The notes beneath the pieces were generated by a model, which was not told the DNA's origin, did not search any database, and saw only the letters and a program-made list of their open reading frames with translations. Shown in pieces: positions 35,795 through 49,295 of a stretch of DNA of 64,000 nt; position 1 is the stretch's first letter; each line of letters starts with the position of its first letter. Position numbers and translations under genes: made by a program. The stretch lies in contig CM022675.1 of assembly GCA_012295275.1 (NCBI GenBank), positions 2,770,036 to 2,834,035 of the forward strand. The letters run 5' to 3'. This DNA comes from Chrysomallon squamiferum. Lineage: Eukaryota > Mollusca > Gastropoda > Neomphalida > Peltospiridae.

Positions 35795-37440
35795 ATAACA
35801 GAGGCATTTGAAAGAAAAGCGAACCTCTGTACATTGAAATGGGGCATAAAGATTTCTCTTTCGAAAACGACATGCCTCCTTTTCAACAAGATCACACTAA
35901 ACATCGACCACAACGTCATAACACAAACCAAAACATTCAGATTTCGACAGCCAACTCAACTTCCGATGCCACATACACAACATAATTGCATCCTGCAAAA
36001 AAACACTCAATCTTCTAAAGCTAATTTCCGGAACCAGTTGGGAAGCAAACAAGTCAAGGCTAATTTTGATATACAAAGCGTGTATTCTCTCCATGCTCGA
36101 CTATGGAGCCACGGCTTACTTGAATGCTCCCAAACTCTCTTTAAAAAAACTAGATGTAATTCAATCCAGCCACCTGCCAAACACAACACCATCCGACAGC
36201 CTCCTGTCAGAATATAGCATCCAACCACTGAAATACAGAAGAAAGCTGCAGTTACTAAAATACAGCCTGAAAATACACACACTCAACACAGACCACCCGG
36301 TCAAGGATCTGGTCCCCGACCAACAAAGGATACGACAACTCTTTAAATTGCATAGTCTACTACTATCGAATTTCCCGACAACAGCTAGCGAAATCGCAAG
36401 GGAAACAGGAATAGGGGAAATGCCACTGCCGGCATACCACAAAGAAACTAAACCAGCAATAAACACACCTTTCCTGATCAAAACAGAAACAGACAAAACA
36501 GAGTTACCACCCTTCAAAAAAGCCATATTTCTAGCAGCAGCAAACGACCACTACAAACAACACACGCACATCTACACCGATGGATAAAAAAAACCCAGAC
36601 AACGGGAGAGTAGGATTCGCCTTCATAGCCCAAGATCACACAAACAAACCCACATGCATACAATTCAGCCGCATCAGAAATCACCTTTCGGTGTATACGG
36701 CCGAATTGGTAGCCATCATCAGAGCCATGCTGTGGGTAAAACACAACAACAATACAACACGGACATTCCAGCAGACGAGACCTGCTCGGCAAAATACAAC
36801 AACTACACGAGGAAATACAACACAACAAGAAAGAACTAACCATCGAGTGGCTGTCAGCACACGTCAGCATCATCGGCAACGAACTTGCCGAACATTACGC
36901 CAAAGAGTCACTCAGCATTAAAGACAAAGACATATGCACCGACATACACTACGGAACAAACGAAATTCTGTCCATCGCAACCAAATATTACGACAAACAA
37001 ACTACACAAACAAACTACACAACACCAAAAACAAATGGCACTTGAACATCAAACCACTCACCAAAACACCCAAAATTACACTCGCCAACAAACTACACAA
37101 CAACAATCTCACCAAAGTCAGAACTAGTTACTCGACCAATTTAAATGCAATCAGATTCAAATATCACCACATCACCCAACTGCAACTGTGGACTTTCAGA
37201 AACAATGAAACACTACTTGTTTCACTGTCAGAATTTCGCCAAGGAAAGACAAGCACTGCGAAATACACTGGAGGAACTAACAATCGAGTTCACACTCAAA
37301 AAGATCTTGGCGCCAAACACGAAAGACAGAGAGTTAGTCCTTGCTGCAGTAACAACATACATTCTGAACACAAAACACAAACTTTAGACTCTTGGAGTTG
37401 AAAGTTTGAATTTTTTTTTTTTTTTTTTTTTTTTCATGAC
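35795..37440 (+). mobile_element. non-LTR retrotransposon remnant (end of reverse transcriptase, RNase H, C-terminal zinc knuckle)
   Basis: Reading frames shift repeatedly. About 35800-35945 matches the RT thumb region (W-G-I-K-I-S-L-S-K-T). About 35970-36585 continues past a frameshift with LDYGATAYL and reaches YTDG, the start of RNase H. After a shift at the A-run (36588), GRVGFAF and VYTAELVAIIRAM (36580-36760) carry the RNase H core. Another shift leads to TIEWLSAHVSIIGNELAEHY (about 36835-36895). The end (37145-37387) has a C-x-C-x(8)-H-x(4)-C type motif and stops at 37385. This order is typical of I/Jockey-type LINEs with RNase H. It is 5' truncated and inactive. It ends at a 24-base poly-T (37410-37433) rather than poly-A. 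Confidence 0.82.
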
Positions 37441-38647
<1,207 letters not shown>

Positions 38648-38653
38648 TTTATT
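38648..38653 (-). terminator. polyadenylation signal of gene E
   Basis: AATAAA on the minus strand, 37 bases past the proposed stop of gene E. Confidence 0.45.
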
Positions 38654-38689
38654 TCGCAGGAAATCACATTACATGCTGGTGGAATTCTG

Positions 38690-38859
38690 TCAGAATCGGC
38701 CTGTGAAAGTTCCTACAGAAACTCAGCTCAGCTCTGTGTTCTTTTGGGCAACTGAAAAATTTCAGTAGCGTGAATATGATTAATAGAGTATCAGGTTCGA
38801 TTTTTATTATTATTAATATATAACTCATAAACTTTTTTCTTTTTTCATTATTATTATTG

Positions 38860-38896
<37 letters not shown>

Positions 38897-39337
38897 ATAT
38901 ATATATATAGCGTAGACTCTGCGCATGTTGTTTTGGTCAGAGACGTATTACTTGCCTTTTGTGTTTTGAACGTTGTTGTCACTGTCTCAGCCTGCAGTTG
39001 TGGACTTCGCTTTCGTCTTTTGCCTGAACACTGACTGTTATTCTGTACATTTTAACGACAAGTTGTTAGTATGCAATAAGACGTTAATAGTATTAATTAA
39101 TAATTTAAAAAAATAATTTACTAAAAGTTTAAATTGTTTTACCTAGCTAAAAGATATATCAAACATTCTTGTTTGTCTACTTATTTCTCTACATTATCAT
39201 GTATCAATATGCCTGTCTACAAACACTGACATATACCAACCAACCTGTCTGGCGTTGTATCAACATAACTTTCTGCCCACTTGTTTCTCTACATAACTTA
39301 TTTGTCTGCATTCATACCTCCATATCTATCACTGTAG

Positions 39338-39413
<76 letters not shown>

Positions 39414-39728
39414 ATATATATATATATAAGCTATAACGGCGTCTGTCTATGAACTTAACGTACATCCCTGGCTATCGCTGGTGTCTCAGTTCATTATTTA
39501 AGTGGTGACCAAATCACTGCAGTAATGTATAAACTATAACGTACAAATTCGCAGAATGGTTCTTTTCCCTTCGGACACAGCTTAACAACACACGACACAG
39601 TGATTTCCTCGCCACTGAGCACAAAAGATTTCATCTCAAAGCTGACTGTGCTGTTTGCCCCGTTTGAAGGTGTCTTCAGAAAGAGTTTCTTAACGTCATC
39701 TACTGGACAACTGAAATAAACAACAAAC

Positions 39729-39768
<40 letters not shown>

Positions 39769-41081
39769 GTTATAATAATAATAATAATAAAAGTTATAGT
39801 AATAATAATAATAAAAGTTATAGTAATAATAATAATCATAATCATAATCATAATAATAATGATGATTTAAAAGTTGTATAGTGTTTCTATTATTATTTGA
39901 CTTGTATTTCTTACCTGTTTTCAAACAGAGATAATTCTGTACTGTTACCGCTTCCTGCATGGCACGACTCTATTCTAATAGCCGGAACTGGAACAGTTTA
40001 CAACATTATTACTTTACATATCTCATATCTATCTTTAAACACTTTTACTATTATTATTATTGTTATTATTACTATTATTATTATTATTATTATTAATATT
40101 ATTATTATTATTATTATTATCATTATTATTATTATGATTATTATATCCATGAAACGCACCACTCTGTGGTGTATGGCTGCTATATACGTATTACTACATT
40201 TGATAAAGGAGGCAAAATAAAAATAAACATTACATGAGTCAGATATTTTTACTGTCCGGGTTTTATTCTGAATACTATTTGACTACAGAAACTATTAACA
40301 AATATACATACTGAAGTACAGACATGTAAACACATTCGCACACACAACATTTAGATATAAAAATAAATAAATAATGATAAAACATTTTCGTTTAGGTAGT
40401 GCATTCTCTTCAGATGTGTGCTATACATTTTCTCAATATTCTCAGTTGACACTACTACTCATTTCTAGAAAAGTTCAGCTAAATCTTTGGGGTTTTTTTT
40501 ACTAATAAAATCTTCTATTTGATAGGTTTAAAATAGAAAATATATCTACATATTATCTTATGGTAGTGGCAGTAATAATAACAACAGGAATAATACTAAT
40601 TATAGTAGTAGATATCAGCAATTATTTCTGGCATGTAGCAATGTAAATGTACCATATTAATAATGTTTGCACTAGCAGAGTAGCAGTGTAGTGGTAGTAG
40701 TAGTAGTAGTAGTAGTAGTAATAGTAGTATTTGTTGTTGTTGTTGTTGTTGTAGCAGTAACATGAGTAATAGTTAAACTAGTTATAGTAATAGTGAGAAT
40801 ATGCGTTGTTTTATTGCTAGCAGAAAAGTACCGAAGGCATCAGTAAAAGCAGGGCAAGCAGTATAAAAATAAATACCAGAACTGGACGATATGACAAACT
40901 CCAGTTTGTCTTGCAGTCGCACCACAGTGGACTCGTCTGCGACTTTTCCGTTCACGTTGACGGCGAATGACACGTCGGACGAGTCAAACGTAGGCACGTT
41001 GTCCACCGACGTGTCTACCAAGGGTCTTCAGAAAATAAACGTATTACTGACTACCTTTTTCATTCGCTTTCCTAATGTCAC

Positions 41082-41117
<36 letters not shown>

Positions 41118-43263
41118 TATTATTATTATTATTAGTTGTTGTTGTTATTGTTGTTGACGTTGTTGTTGCATTATTGTTGTTATTCTTTTTTTCTTATTTT
41201 TATAGTTGTTCTTGTGTTGTCCTTGTTGTTGTTGTTATTATTATTAGTAGTAGTAGTAGTATTAACATTATTATTATGATCTTACTTGGAGTCTGCTTTA
41301 GCTGAAATTTCTTCGATTATTGTGTTTGTTCCTTCAGTACATGAAATCTTTAGCTTCACGTCACTTGCAGTAAGGAATTTTGAGTTGAATTGTATAGTGA
41401 TGTATCGAGTTATTACCGACCCATCCTTCATAAATTAATAATAATAATAATAACAACAACAACAATAATAAATATAAATAAATATAAATATAATAAAAGT
41501 AAACAAAGAAAAAGCATAATTTTAACTATATATATATATATAACACCAATGATATAACAGTATCAAACATCAATGATAAATCAATATTATACACCAATGA
41601 TAAATAAATATCAAACGCCAGTGATAAATCAATATCAAACACCAGTGATAAATCAATATCAAACACCAATGATGAATCAATATCAAACACCAATGATAAA
41701 TCAATATCAAACACTAGTGATAAATCAATATCAAACAACAGTTATAAATCAATATCAAACAACAGTTATAAATCAATATCAAACAACAGTTATAAATCAG
41801 TATCAAACACCAATGATAAATCAGTATCAAACACTAGTGATAAATCAATATCAAACAACAGTTATAAATCAATATCAAACAACAGTTATAAATCAATATC
41901 AAACAACAGTTATAAATCAATATCAAACACCAATGATAAATCAGTATCAAACACTAGTGATAAATCAATATCAAACAACAGTTATAAATCAATATCAAAC
42001 AACAGTTATAAATCAGTATCAAACACTAGTGATAAATCAATATCAAACACCAGTTATAAATCAGTATCAAACACTAGTGATAAATCAATATCAAACACTA
42101 GTGATAAATCAATATCAAACACCAGTTATAAATCAGTATCAAACACCAATGATAAATCAGTATCAAACACCAATGATGAATCAATATCAAACACCAGTGA
42201 TAAATCAATATCAAACACTAGCGATAAATCAATATCAAACACCAGTTATAAATCAGTATCAAACACTAGTGATAAATCAATATCAAACACCTTAGAAAAA
42301 CTGAATAAAATAAAAAGACAAATAGGAAGCACTGGAACAAAGATGTGTGAAGTTGTTTGTATATAAATTAGATTTGTTTGCTGTGAAAACCTGGCTTTCC
42401 TTTACTCCCCCGCAGTACGTTTTGATCAGTGTGGCTTCTTCTCCAGAAAACAGCCGACAGTCTTCATTGCCATTCACGTAAATCATGCCTTGAAAAGTAC
42501 CTTCAGGTTTAATTTTAACCATCATAGATCCACTTTCAAAGCCATCACATGCTACCTGATCTGCAAATACAACTCTTTGTTTACTCCAGTTTTATACATA
42601 CTAACACATACATTCTGTATTACACTTACAGACACATGTTCGTATTTCTGTGTATCTGAGTATGTATGTATGTATGTGTATGTGTGTATATGTATGTATA
42701 TATGTGTGTGTGTATGTGTGTGTGTGTGTGTACATATAAAGAAAGAAAGAAAAGAAATAAAGCGGAATCGTACACTACGCAGCTAAGAACAGACAGACAG
42801 ACAGACAGACAGACATACAGACAGACAATACAGACGCTCAAGGAACTCGCAGCTATGTAAGCTGTTTCGTGAACTCGTGTTTAACTACATTTCTTCAGTT
42901 CGCTGTATGAACTCACATCGCTCTTGGTCGCACTGGCGGCCGTAGTGGCTGGCGTCGCAGTAACACGTCGGCTGGACGGTCTGGTTCAAACAGTTGCCAT
43001 AGTGACAGCCCCCGCAGTAAGCGTCATCAATTACAAGTTCTGTGAACACGTGAAAATAACTTTAATAGTAACACGAAAGAAAAGAAGAAGAAAAAGAGTG
43101 TCCAGAGTCAATATAACAGTATAAAACAACATAGAAATAATATTAAACATATTTGTCTGTCTGTCTGTCTGTCTGTCTGTATATCTGTCTGTCTGTATAT
43201 CTATCTGTCTGTCTGTCTGTCTGTATATCTGTCTGTCTGTCTGTTTGTCTGTCTATCTATCTA

Positions 43264-43294
<31 letters not shown>

Positions 43295-44390
43295 GTGTGT
43301 CAATTTATCTATCTATCTCTATATCTATATATCTATATATCTATCTACCTGTCTATCTGTATCTGTCTATCTATCTCTCTTTCGATCTATCTATCTATTA
43401 TCTGTCTATACCATCAAGTGTGTTTCTCACTTTCCTCGCTGTTTGATCGTCTGTGTTTAACTAACAAATAAATCTCACTACTTGTACACGTCTCGACCAC
43501 AAACCAAACTGCAGCAGGCAGCTGACAACACTAGCCCAGCTACCGCAGTCACAAACCAAACTGCAGCAGGCAGCTGACAACACTAGCCCAGCTACCGCAG
43601 TCACAAACCAAACTGCAGCAGGCTGCTGACAACACTAGCCCAGCTACCGCAGTCACAAACCAAACTGCAGCAGGCAGCTGACAACACTAGCCCAGCTACC
43701 GCAGTCACAAACCAAACTGCAGCAGGCAGCTGTCTAGCCCAGCTACCGCAGTCACAAACCAAACTGCAGCAGGCAGCTATAGCCCAGCTACCGCAGTCAC
43801 AAACCAAACTGCAGCAGGCAGCTGACAACACTAGCCCAGCTACCGCAGTCACAAACCATCAAACTGCAGCAAAGCAGCTGACAACTAGCCCAGCTACCGC
43901 AGTCACAAACCAAACTGCAGCAGGCTGCTGACAACATCAGCCCAGCTACCGCAGTCACAAACCAAACTGCAGCAGGCTGCTGACAACATAGCCCAGCTAC
44001 CGCAGTCACAAACCAAACTGCAGCAGGCAGCTGACAACACTAGCCCAGCTACCGCAGTCACAAACCAAACTGCAGCAGGCTGCTGACAACACTAGCCCAG
44101 CTACCGCAGTCACAAACCAAACTGCAGCAGGCTGCTGACAACACTAGCCCAGCTACCGCAGTCACAAACCAAACTGCAGCAGGCTGCTGACAACACCAGC
44201 CCAGCTACCGCAGTCACGCTTCTGTCAGATTTGTCCTATTTCATTTATAATGTTTATTTTTATTTTTATTTTTGGTTTTATTTTTTACTTTTTTGTGCAG
44301 TATTTTATTTTATTTATTTATTTACTTACTTATTTATTGATTGATTGATTGATTGATTTTCAGTTATTTATTTATCTGTCTTATTATTAT

Positions 44391-44482
<92 letters not shown>

Positions 44483-44689
44483 CTATTTTTATATTTTTAT
44501 TTCGTTCCTGTTTTATGCTGATTAAAATGATATTAAATTTGGTACGATATGTTGAAAAAACTACACACTTGCATTTAAACCGCAGTCGTAGCCGATGTAT
44601 CCTGTTGCACAATTACAATGTGATGATTTACACAAAGCTGCATTTTTACAGTCTTGGCCTTTTCTTTCACACGAAAAATAAGCTGAAAC

Positions 44690-44730
<41 letters not shown>

Positions 44731-44883
44731 GTAATAGAAATAAATAAATAAATAAATATAAGCAAATTTTACACAACGTAATTTATAAGTTCTCAGAATA
44801 TTGTACAGGAGTAAACAAATTATAGCGAATTTTGACGTAATTCTACAAATATCTTATTGTAGATGGTATAGAGACAGAAACAC

Positions 44884-44954
<71 letters not shown>

Positions 44955-45069
44955 TCATATGAGACAGTGAAATGGTAGACATTCGATAGAAATATAGATA
45001 CTCATATAAAATAGACAGATCTATTTGTTAGCAAAAAAACAGAGATTTATGCGAAGAGACTGATATAGA

Positions 45070-45160
<91 letters not shown>

Positions 45161-45255
45161 AGAAGAATTTGATGAAAGTACTTACAGTCGTTCGTGTCTG
45201 TTGTCTGAACAACAAAGGATGTAAGCAGAACGTAGCTGAGAATAAACGAAATCAT
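38690..45255 (-). CDS. ZP gene E: secreted EGF-EGF-ZP protein
   Basis: Minus-strand exons: 45255-45186 (ATG, hydrophobic signal peptide MISFILSYVLLTSFVV), 44682-44569 (EGF1, KGQDC..YIGYDCG), 43039-42917 (EGF2; C-GG-C spacing, CYC, QC), 42560-42391 and 41425-41286 (ZP-N), 41025-40877 and 39987-39915 (ZP-C start, IESC, LFENR), 39710-39545 (ZP-C), 39042-38952 (furin site GKRRKR), 38712-38690 (tail, TGA). The total is 1119 bases, 372 residues, all phases matching gene D. An upstream in-frame ATG 18 codons earlier exists, but the chosen one begins directly before the hydrophobic core. No SRCR insertion and no transmembrane exon seen. The last exon is inferred from phase, acceptor TCTGTAG and a nearby AATAAA. 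Introns are rich in repeats. Confidence 0.83.
39342..39430. repeat. CT then AT microsatellite
   Basis: (CT)n and a short (TA)n in the gene E intron after the last ZP-C exon. Confidence 0.95.
39730..39860. repeat. AAT/AAAGTTAT repeat
   Basis: Triplet repeat with AAAGTTATA interruptions next to the last ZP-C exon of gene E. A second ATT tract lies at 40045-40140. Confidence 0.9.
41080..41260. repeat. CAT/ATT/GTT triplet repeats
   Basis: Triplet microsatellites filling the short intron between gene E exons 41025 and 41286. GTA/GTT triplets occur also at 40695-40755. Confidence 0.9.
41560..42295 (-). repeat. 24-base minisatellite, about 30 copies
   Basis: Unit AATCAATATCAAACACCAGT plus four bases, in the intron between the two ZP-N exons of gene E. 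Open in one frame as NQYQTPVI repeats because the period is a multiple of three. Confidence 0.92.
42660..42832. repeat. TG/TATG repeat and GACA repeat
   Basis: Between EGF2 and ZP-N of gene E: TG-rich to about 42735, then (ACAG)n at 42789-42830. Confidence 0.93.
43153..43420. repeat. CTGT/CTAT microsatellite
   Basis: Tetranucleotide array next to EGF2 of gene E. Leu-Ser-Val frames are artefacts. Confidence 0.95.
43495..44215 (-). repeat. 52-base GC-richer minisatellite in gene E
   Basis: About 15 copies with AAACTGCAGCAGGC and CCCAGCTACCGCAGTCAC, with small indels in the variable middle. It is distinctly more GC-rich than its surroundings. On the transcribed strand it contains GACTGCGGT, also found at the end of the EGF1 exon of the same gene (44569 side). 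Confidence 0.92.
44390..44482. repeat. AGT microsatellite
   Basis: (TAG)n triplets in the gene E intron after EGF1. Confidence 0.97.
44692..45160. repeat. AAT, GT and GA microsatellites in intron 1 of gene E
   Basis: (AAT)n at 44692-44730, (GT)n at 44888-44955, (GA)n at 45079-45160. Confidence 0.95.
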
Positions 45256-46799
45256 TTTGAGTGATTTCAGAGACGTGTGGCTTGCAGTGTGCAGTCTCTT
45301 TAAATACATTCTCTTTAACTCGCGGTTATAGATCGAATGTCCGCTGTTATAGCACATTCAGTATAGAGTTTCATTTCAAGGTTTTCTCTGTTCAAAACTA
45401 AAACTACGTTCAGCCTTAGGAGTCAGAAAGTCAGCAATAAACTGAAATAATGAATTTTGTATTTTTCACGACTCTATGGCAGTTGTCATTAATTTAGTTT
45501 TGGTGAAATGATGCTTGAAGTCATTTGGTATCTTTTTATTGATCATTAAAGAAAAAATATAAACGAATCCTGACATACATGAACACTAGTACATTTTAAC
45601 ACTAGTACATTTTAACATTTTCTTACATTCTCGAACGTTAATATGTGATTTCCTACTCATGACCTCTAAACACTAGGCTGCACTAACCACTAGGCTAATT
45701 CCAAGCGATTACTAGTTAAGAGCACCATATCACAGACTGTGTAACAAATATATCAACATGAAACACTTACTTGCAAACCAGCCAGCATTCTAACACGTCG
45801 AGTACCAAACAAGTATTTACAACAATAACACAACAACGCCAACAGTAACATCAACAACAATAATAATATAAACAATAACAACAACAACAGCAATAATAAC
45901 AACAACAACAATAACAATTGTACCAGCACAACTAGCGTACTAATATATCTATGACTAAACATGCCCTTTGACACAACAACAACTGAAATCTGTATACCAG
46001 TATATGATATGACTATATGTTAGAACTAAGTGTATATCAGAACGTATGATTGTCTGTTGATATTAGCTGTAAACCAGTATATTATAAATTATGACTATAT
46101 GTTGATATTAAGTGTATATCAGAATACTCTATGACTGTTTGTTAATACATGTAAACCAGCATATTATAAAATTATGACTATATATTATCTACTAAGTTTT
46201 ATATATGTATGTATGTATGTATGTAAAATTATAGTACTGAATATTCTCTTTCTTGTGTATACTCTGCACGTGGAGAGTTTTCGGCAACGCACTAGTAGAG
46301 GAGGACAAGAGTCTGACGTTGGTGACCACCCAGACGACGATACCACTCGGCCACCACGACAGCCTTGAAAAAAGTAGCTAAATGTATTTTCTTTTCAAGT
46401 GTCTAGGGTAAATATTCCTGGTTTATGAAAAGTAACGAAACTGACGTCATCTATAAATAAGAATTAAAAAAAAAAAAAAAAAAACACAACAACGACCGCA
46501 GAAACAATAATAAATAAATAAATAAGAGCTTGATGTAAATAACATCCAGTTACATCCTTAAAGGAAAAAAATGTAATTAACTATTTTAATATCCTAACCA
46601 GCGAAACTCTATAAATAACTGATATCAGAAAATCGCGATTAATGTCTACAATAGTTTGTTGTGCTTAGGTGACGTATAGCACTTATAACTGTACCAGTCT
46701 GATGAATATAATTAATTATAATTATTAACCCTTATGGATTAATTAGTACTTTCTGCTAGTGCTTTCGGTTAATTCTGTTTTGGTTGATATCTGCTTTTG
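45256..46799. other. 5' flank of gene E and intergenic sequence
   Basis: Upstream of gene E: unique sequence, AAC/AAT triplets (45830-45920), then two to three diverged tandem copies of an approximately 95-base unit with TTATAAATTATGACTATATGT (45985-46185), a TATG run and an A tract (46467-46485). No exon recognised. Confidence 0.6.
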
Positions 46800-46907
46800 C
46801 CACTGTTTAGGTAGACCCTGCTAGACTGGTAACAGTTTGCAGTGACGAATAAGGCTGGATGCCAGTCGACTGACACCTGACAGGTTTCGATTGTGTCCAA
46901 ATTTCAC
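46800..46907 (+). other. candidate 5' UTR exon of TMUB gene
   Basis: Relatively GC-rich segment ending TTTCAC with a GTAAGT donor at 46908. The TMUB coding exon begins eight bases after an acceptor (TTTGTAG, ends 49287), so an upstream non-coding exon is needed. The link is inferred. Confidence 0.3.
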
Positions 46908-47789
46908 GTAAGTAACATACTGACTCTTGTTTCTTTTATAAAATGTAAACATTTTGTTAATATTATTTTCTAAAACACTTTTTCTTTCTCTACAGAGTTT
47001 ATATCAAGTGACTGCTATGTAAAATGTGTCTGCCTCATTCTATTTTCGGAACCATTACATGATTACTACGTGTTCATGTGTTTTCGTATCATTCTTTTAA
47101 CTCACATTTTCATCACCATTTGTTTAGATTATTTCTTTAATTAACATCTAGGACTTGTTATTTTTTTGAAACTAAAGACAATATTGAATGTAAAATATGT
47201 TTTAAATGTGTGTTTATGTATGTGTGCAGTCGCTATATCGACTTTATCAGTTTATATGTGTATGTGTATATTATTGTGTGTTGTGTATGCATCTATATCT
47301 GAATGCACAATATACAAGAAATTACAAAGAAATTAAAAAATCTTTAATTCTTTGTTTTTATAACACACAGATGCATTTTTTATAACGGTCTACATCTATA
47401 TAAATAAGAGAAATGTGTATTTCTGTGTATTTTGCAAAAAATTATAATAAAAGTGTATTATGAATATGACATTGGTTGGGATTATCACTGGAACTATGAT
47501 GGTAGCAACGTCAACAGTGTTGGCAACATCCATGTCCAATATTTCTACCACGGCTTTCTTTGGTTAATCAGATTCTGTGAGTTTGCATAATTTGTGTTAA
47601 TTTAATAATATAACTGTTTTGACTAGATGATGTTTTAATCTGTTTCCAAACAAAGACAAAAACGCAATAATTTTGCCCATGTTGTTAACATAATTATGAC
47701 ATTTTTTGCACTCAAACAAGCCTTTGCTTTTTGTATATTGATGTAAGTAGGTAGATAGGTAGCTATGTTTGTTTGTTTTTATTAATCTG

Positions 47790-48236
47790 TTAATGTGTGT
47801 GTGGGTATGTATGCCTGCACTTTATCAACATTGTTAGTTTATATCTGTATGTATTTGAAAATACAGATAAAATCATAATAATGTGTGTCTTTGAATAGAT
47901 ATGTATGTATATACACACACACATGTGTCTGTGCATTTGAATATGTAGTGTGTATTTAGATACAGATGTATGTGTATATTTATATATAGATCTATACATG
48001 TACATGTGCATTTGAATATGTAGTGTATATTTAGATATATATACACATATTTGTATTTGGATATATACATGTGTGTTTGAACATATATATGTATGTATAC
48101 ATGTGTGCATGCATTTGAATATGGAGTGTGTATTTAGATACAGATACACATATTTGTATTTGGATATATACATGTGTGTTTGAACATATATATGTGTGTA
48201 TTTGAACATGTAGTACATTTTGTGTGTTAGACACAA
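47790..48236. repeat. minisatellite, unit about 100 bases, TATG-rich
   Basis: About four diverged copies containing GCATTTGAATATGTAGTGT and GTATTTAGATA, in the presumed first intron of the TMUB gene. Confidence 0.75.
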
Positions 48237-49295
48237 GGAACTGACTGTTAGTAATAAAACTGTAAGTTGGTCATTGTGATAGTTCTATTATTGCTAATAA
48301 AACAAAAAAGTAATTAATTATAACAATAATAGTAATAATAATAATAATAAATAAATAAAAATAATAAATCAACAAACAAATAAGTAAATGAAATTTTATA
48401 TTTTATGCAAGGATAATTCTCTTGAATGAAAACTGTCAGAAGTTCAGATTAGAAGAGGTTTGGACATAATTATGATAAGAAATGTTAAACACAGAAAATA
48501 TTTCAATGAATCTAAAGTTGTTTGAATAGATGATTAATGTTTTTCTTCGTTTTGTTATTAACAAATAAACATTAAACTCAAAACTCTTTTTAATGCAAGC
48601 TGAAAGTATTTATTTATTTATATAATTTATTAATTTCGTATAGTGCAAGCAATCAAGATAGGTGACATTGTCATACAAAAGGCTGATTTTTATAATTTAT
48701 TAAAATTAATTTACATTATTGAGTTTTAATTGACACTTTGACTCAAAATTACGCCAAAAGTAAACATACATATATGTTGTTCTTCTTATTATTTTTAAAT
48801 AGTTTTTGGTAACCTGGTAGCTTGTTAAGATAGCAGAGAAAATGTTAAATTCATGAACTTTCTGTTGTGGCTATCTGTATGTGTGGAGTGTGTATATGTG
48901 TTTTATGTCTTGTATTTGTGTTGTATATGCATGTGTTGTATTTGTGCTGTGTGTGTTTGTACATTTCTGAATTAAAAAATGTATATATTTGTATGTAGTT
49001 GTGTGTTGTATGTACGTGTATCCTTATGGATTAAAAACAGATGTCTACTATGTACAGGTGTAGATGTTACAAACACTATACGCTATAAATCTATTTAACA
49101 CCATTTCAGTTTGTTATTTAAGTATTTTAAAAAGCATTCTTAACCTATAATTGTTTTGTTGTTTTTGTTTTTTAACATGTAACACCTAGATACAGTTGTT
49201 TCTTTTATTATGTTAATTTGTTTATTTAGACAAAGAGACTGTTATTATTATTATTATCATTATTATTATTATTATTATTATTTGTAGATAATAAG

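Noticed and set aside
41573-42295. 240-codon frame of NQYQTPVI repeats
   Set aside because: 24-base intronic minisatellite on the strand opposite to gene E; composition entirely repeat-driven.
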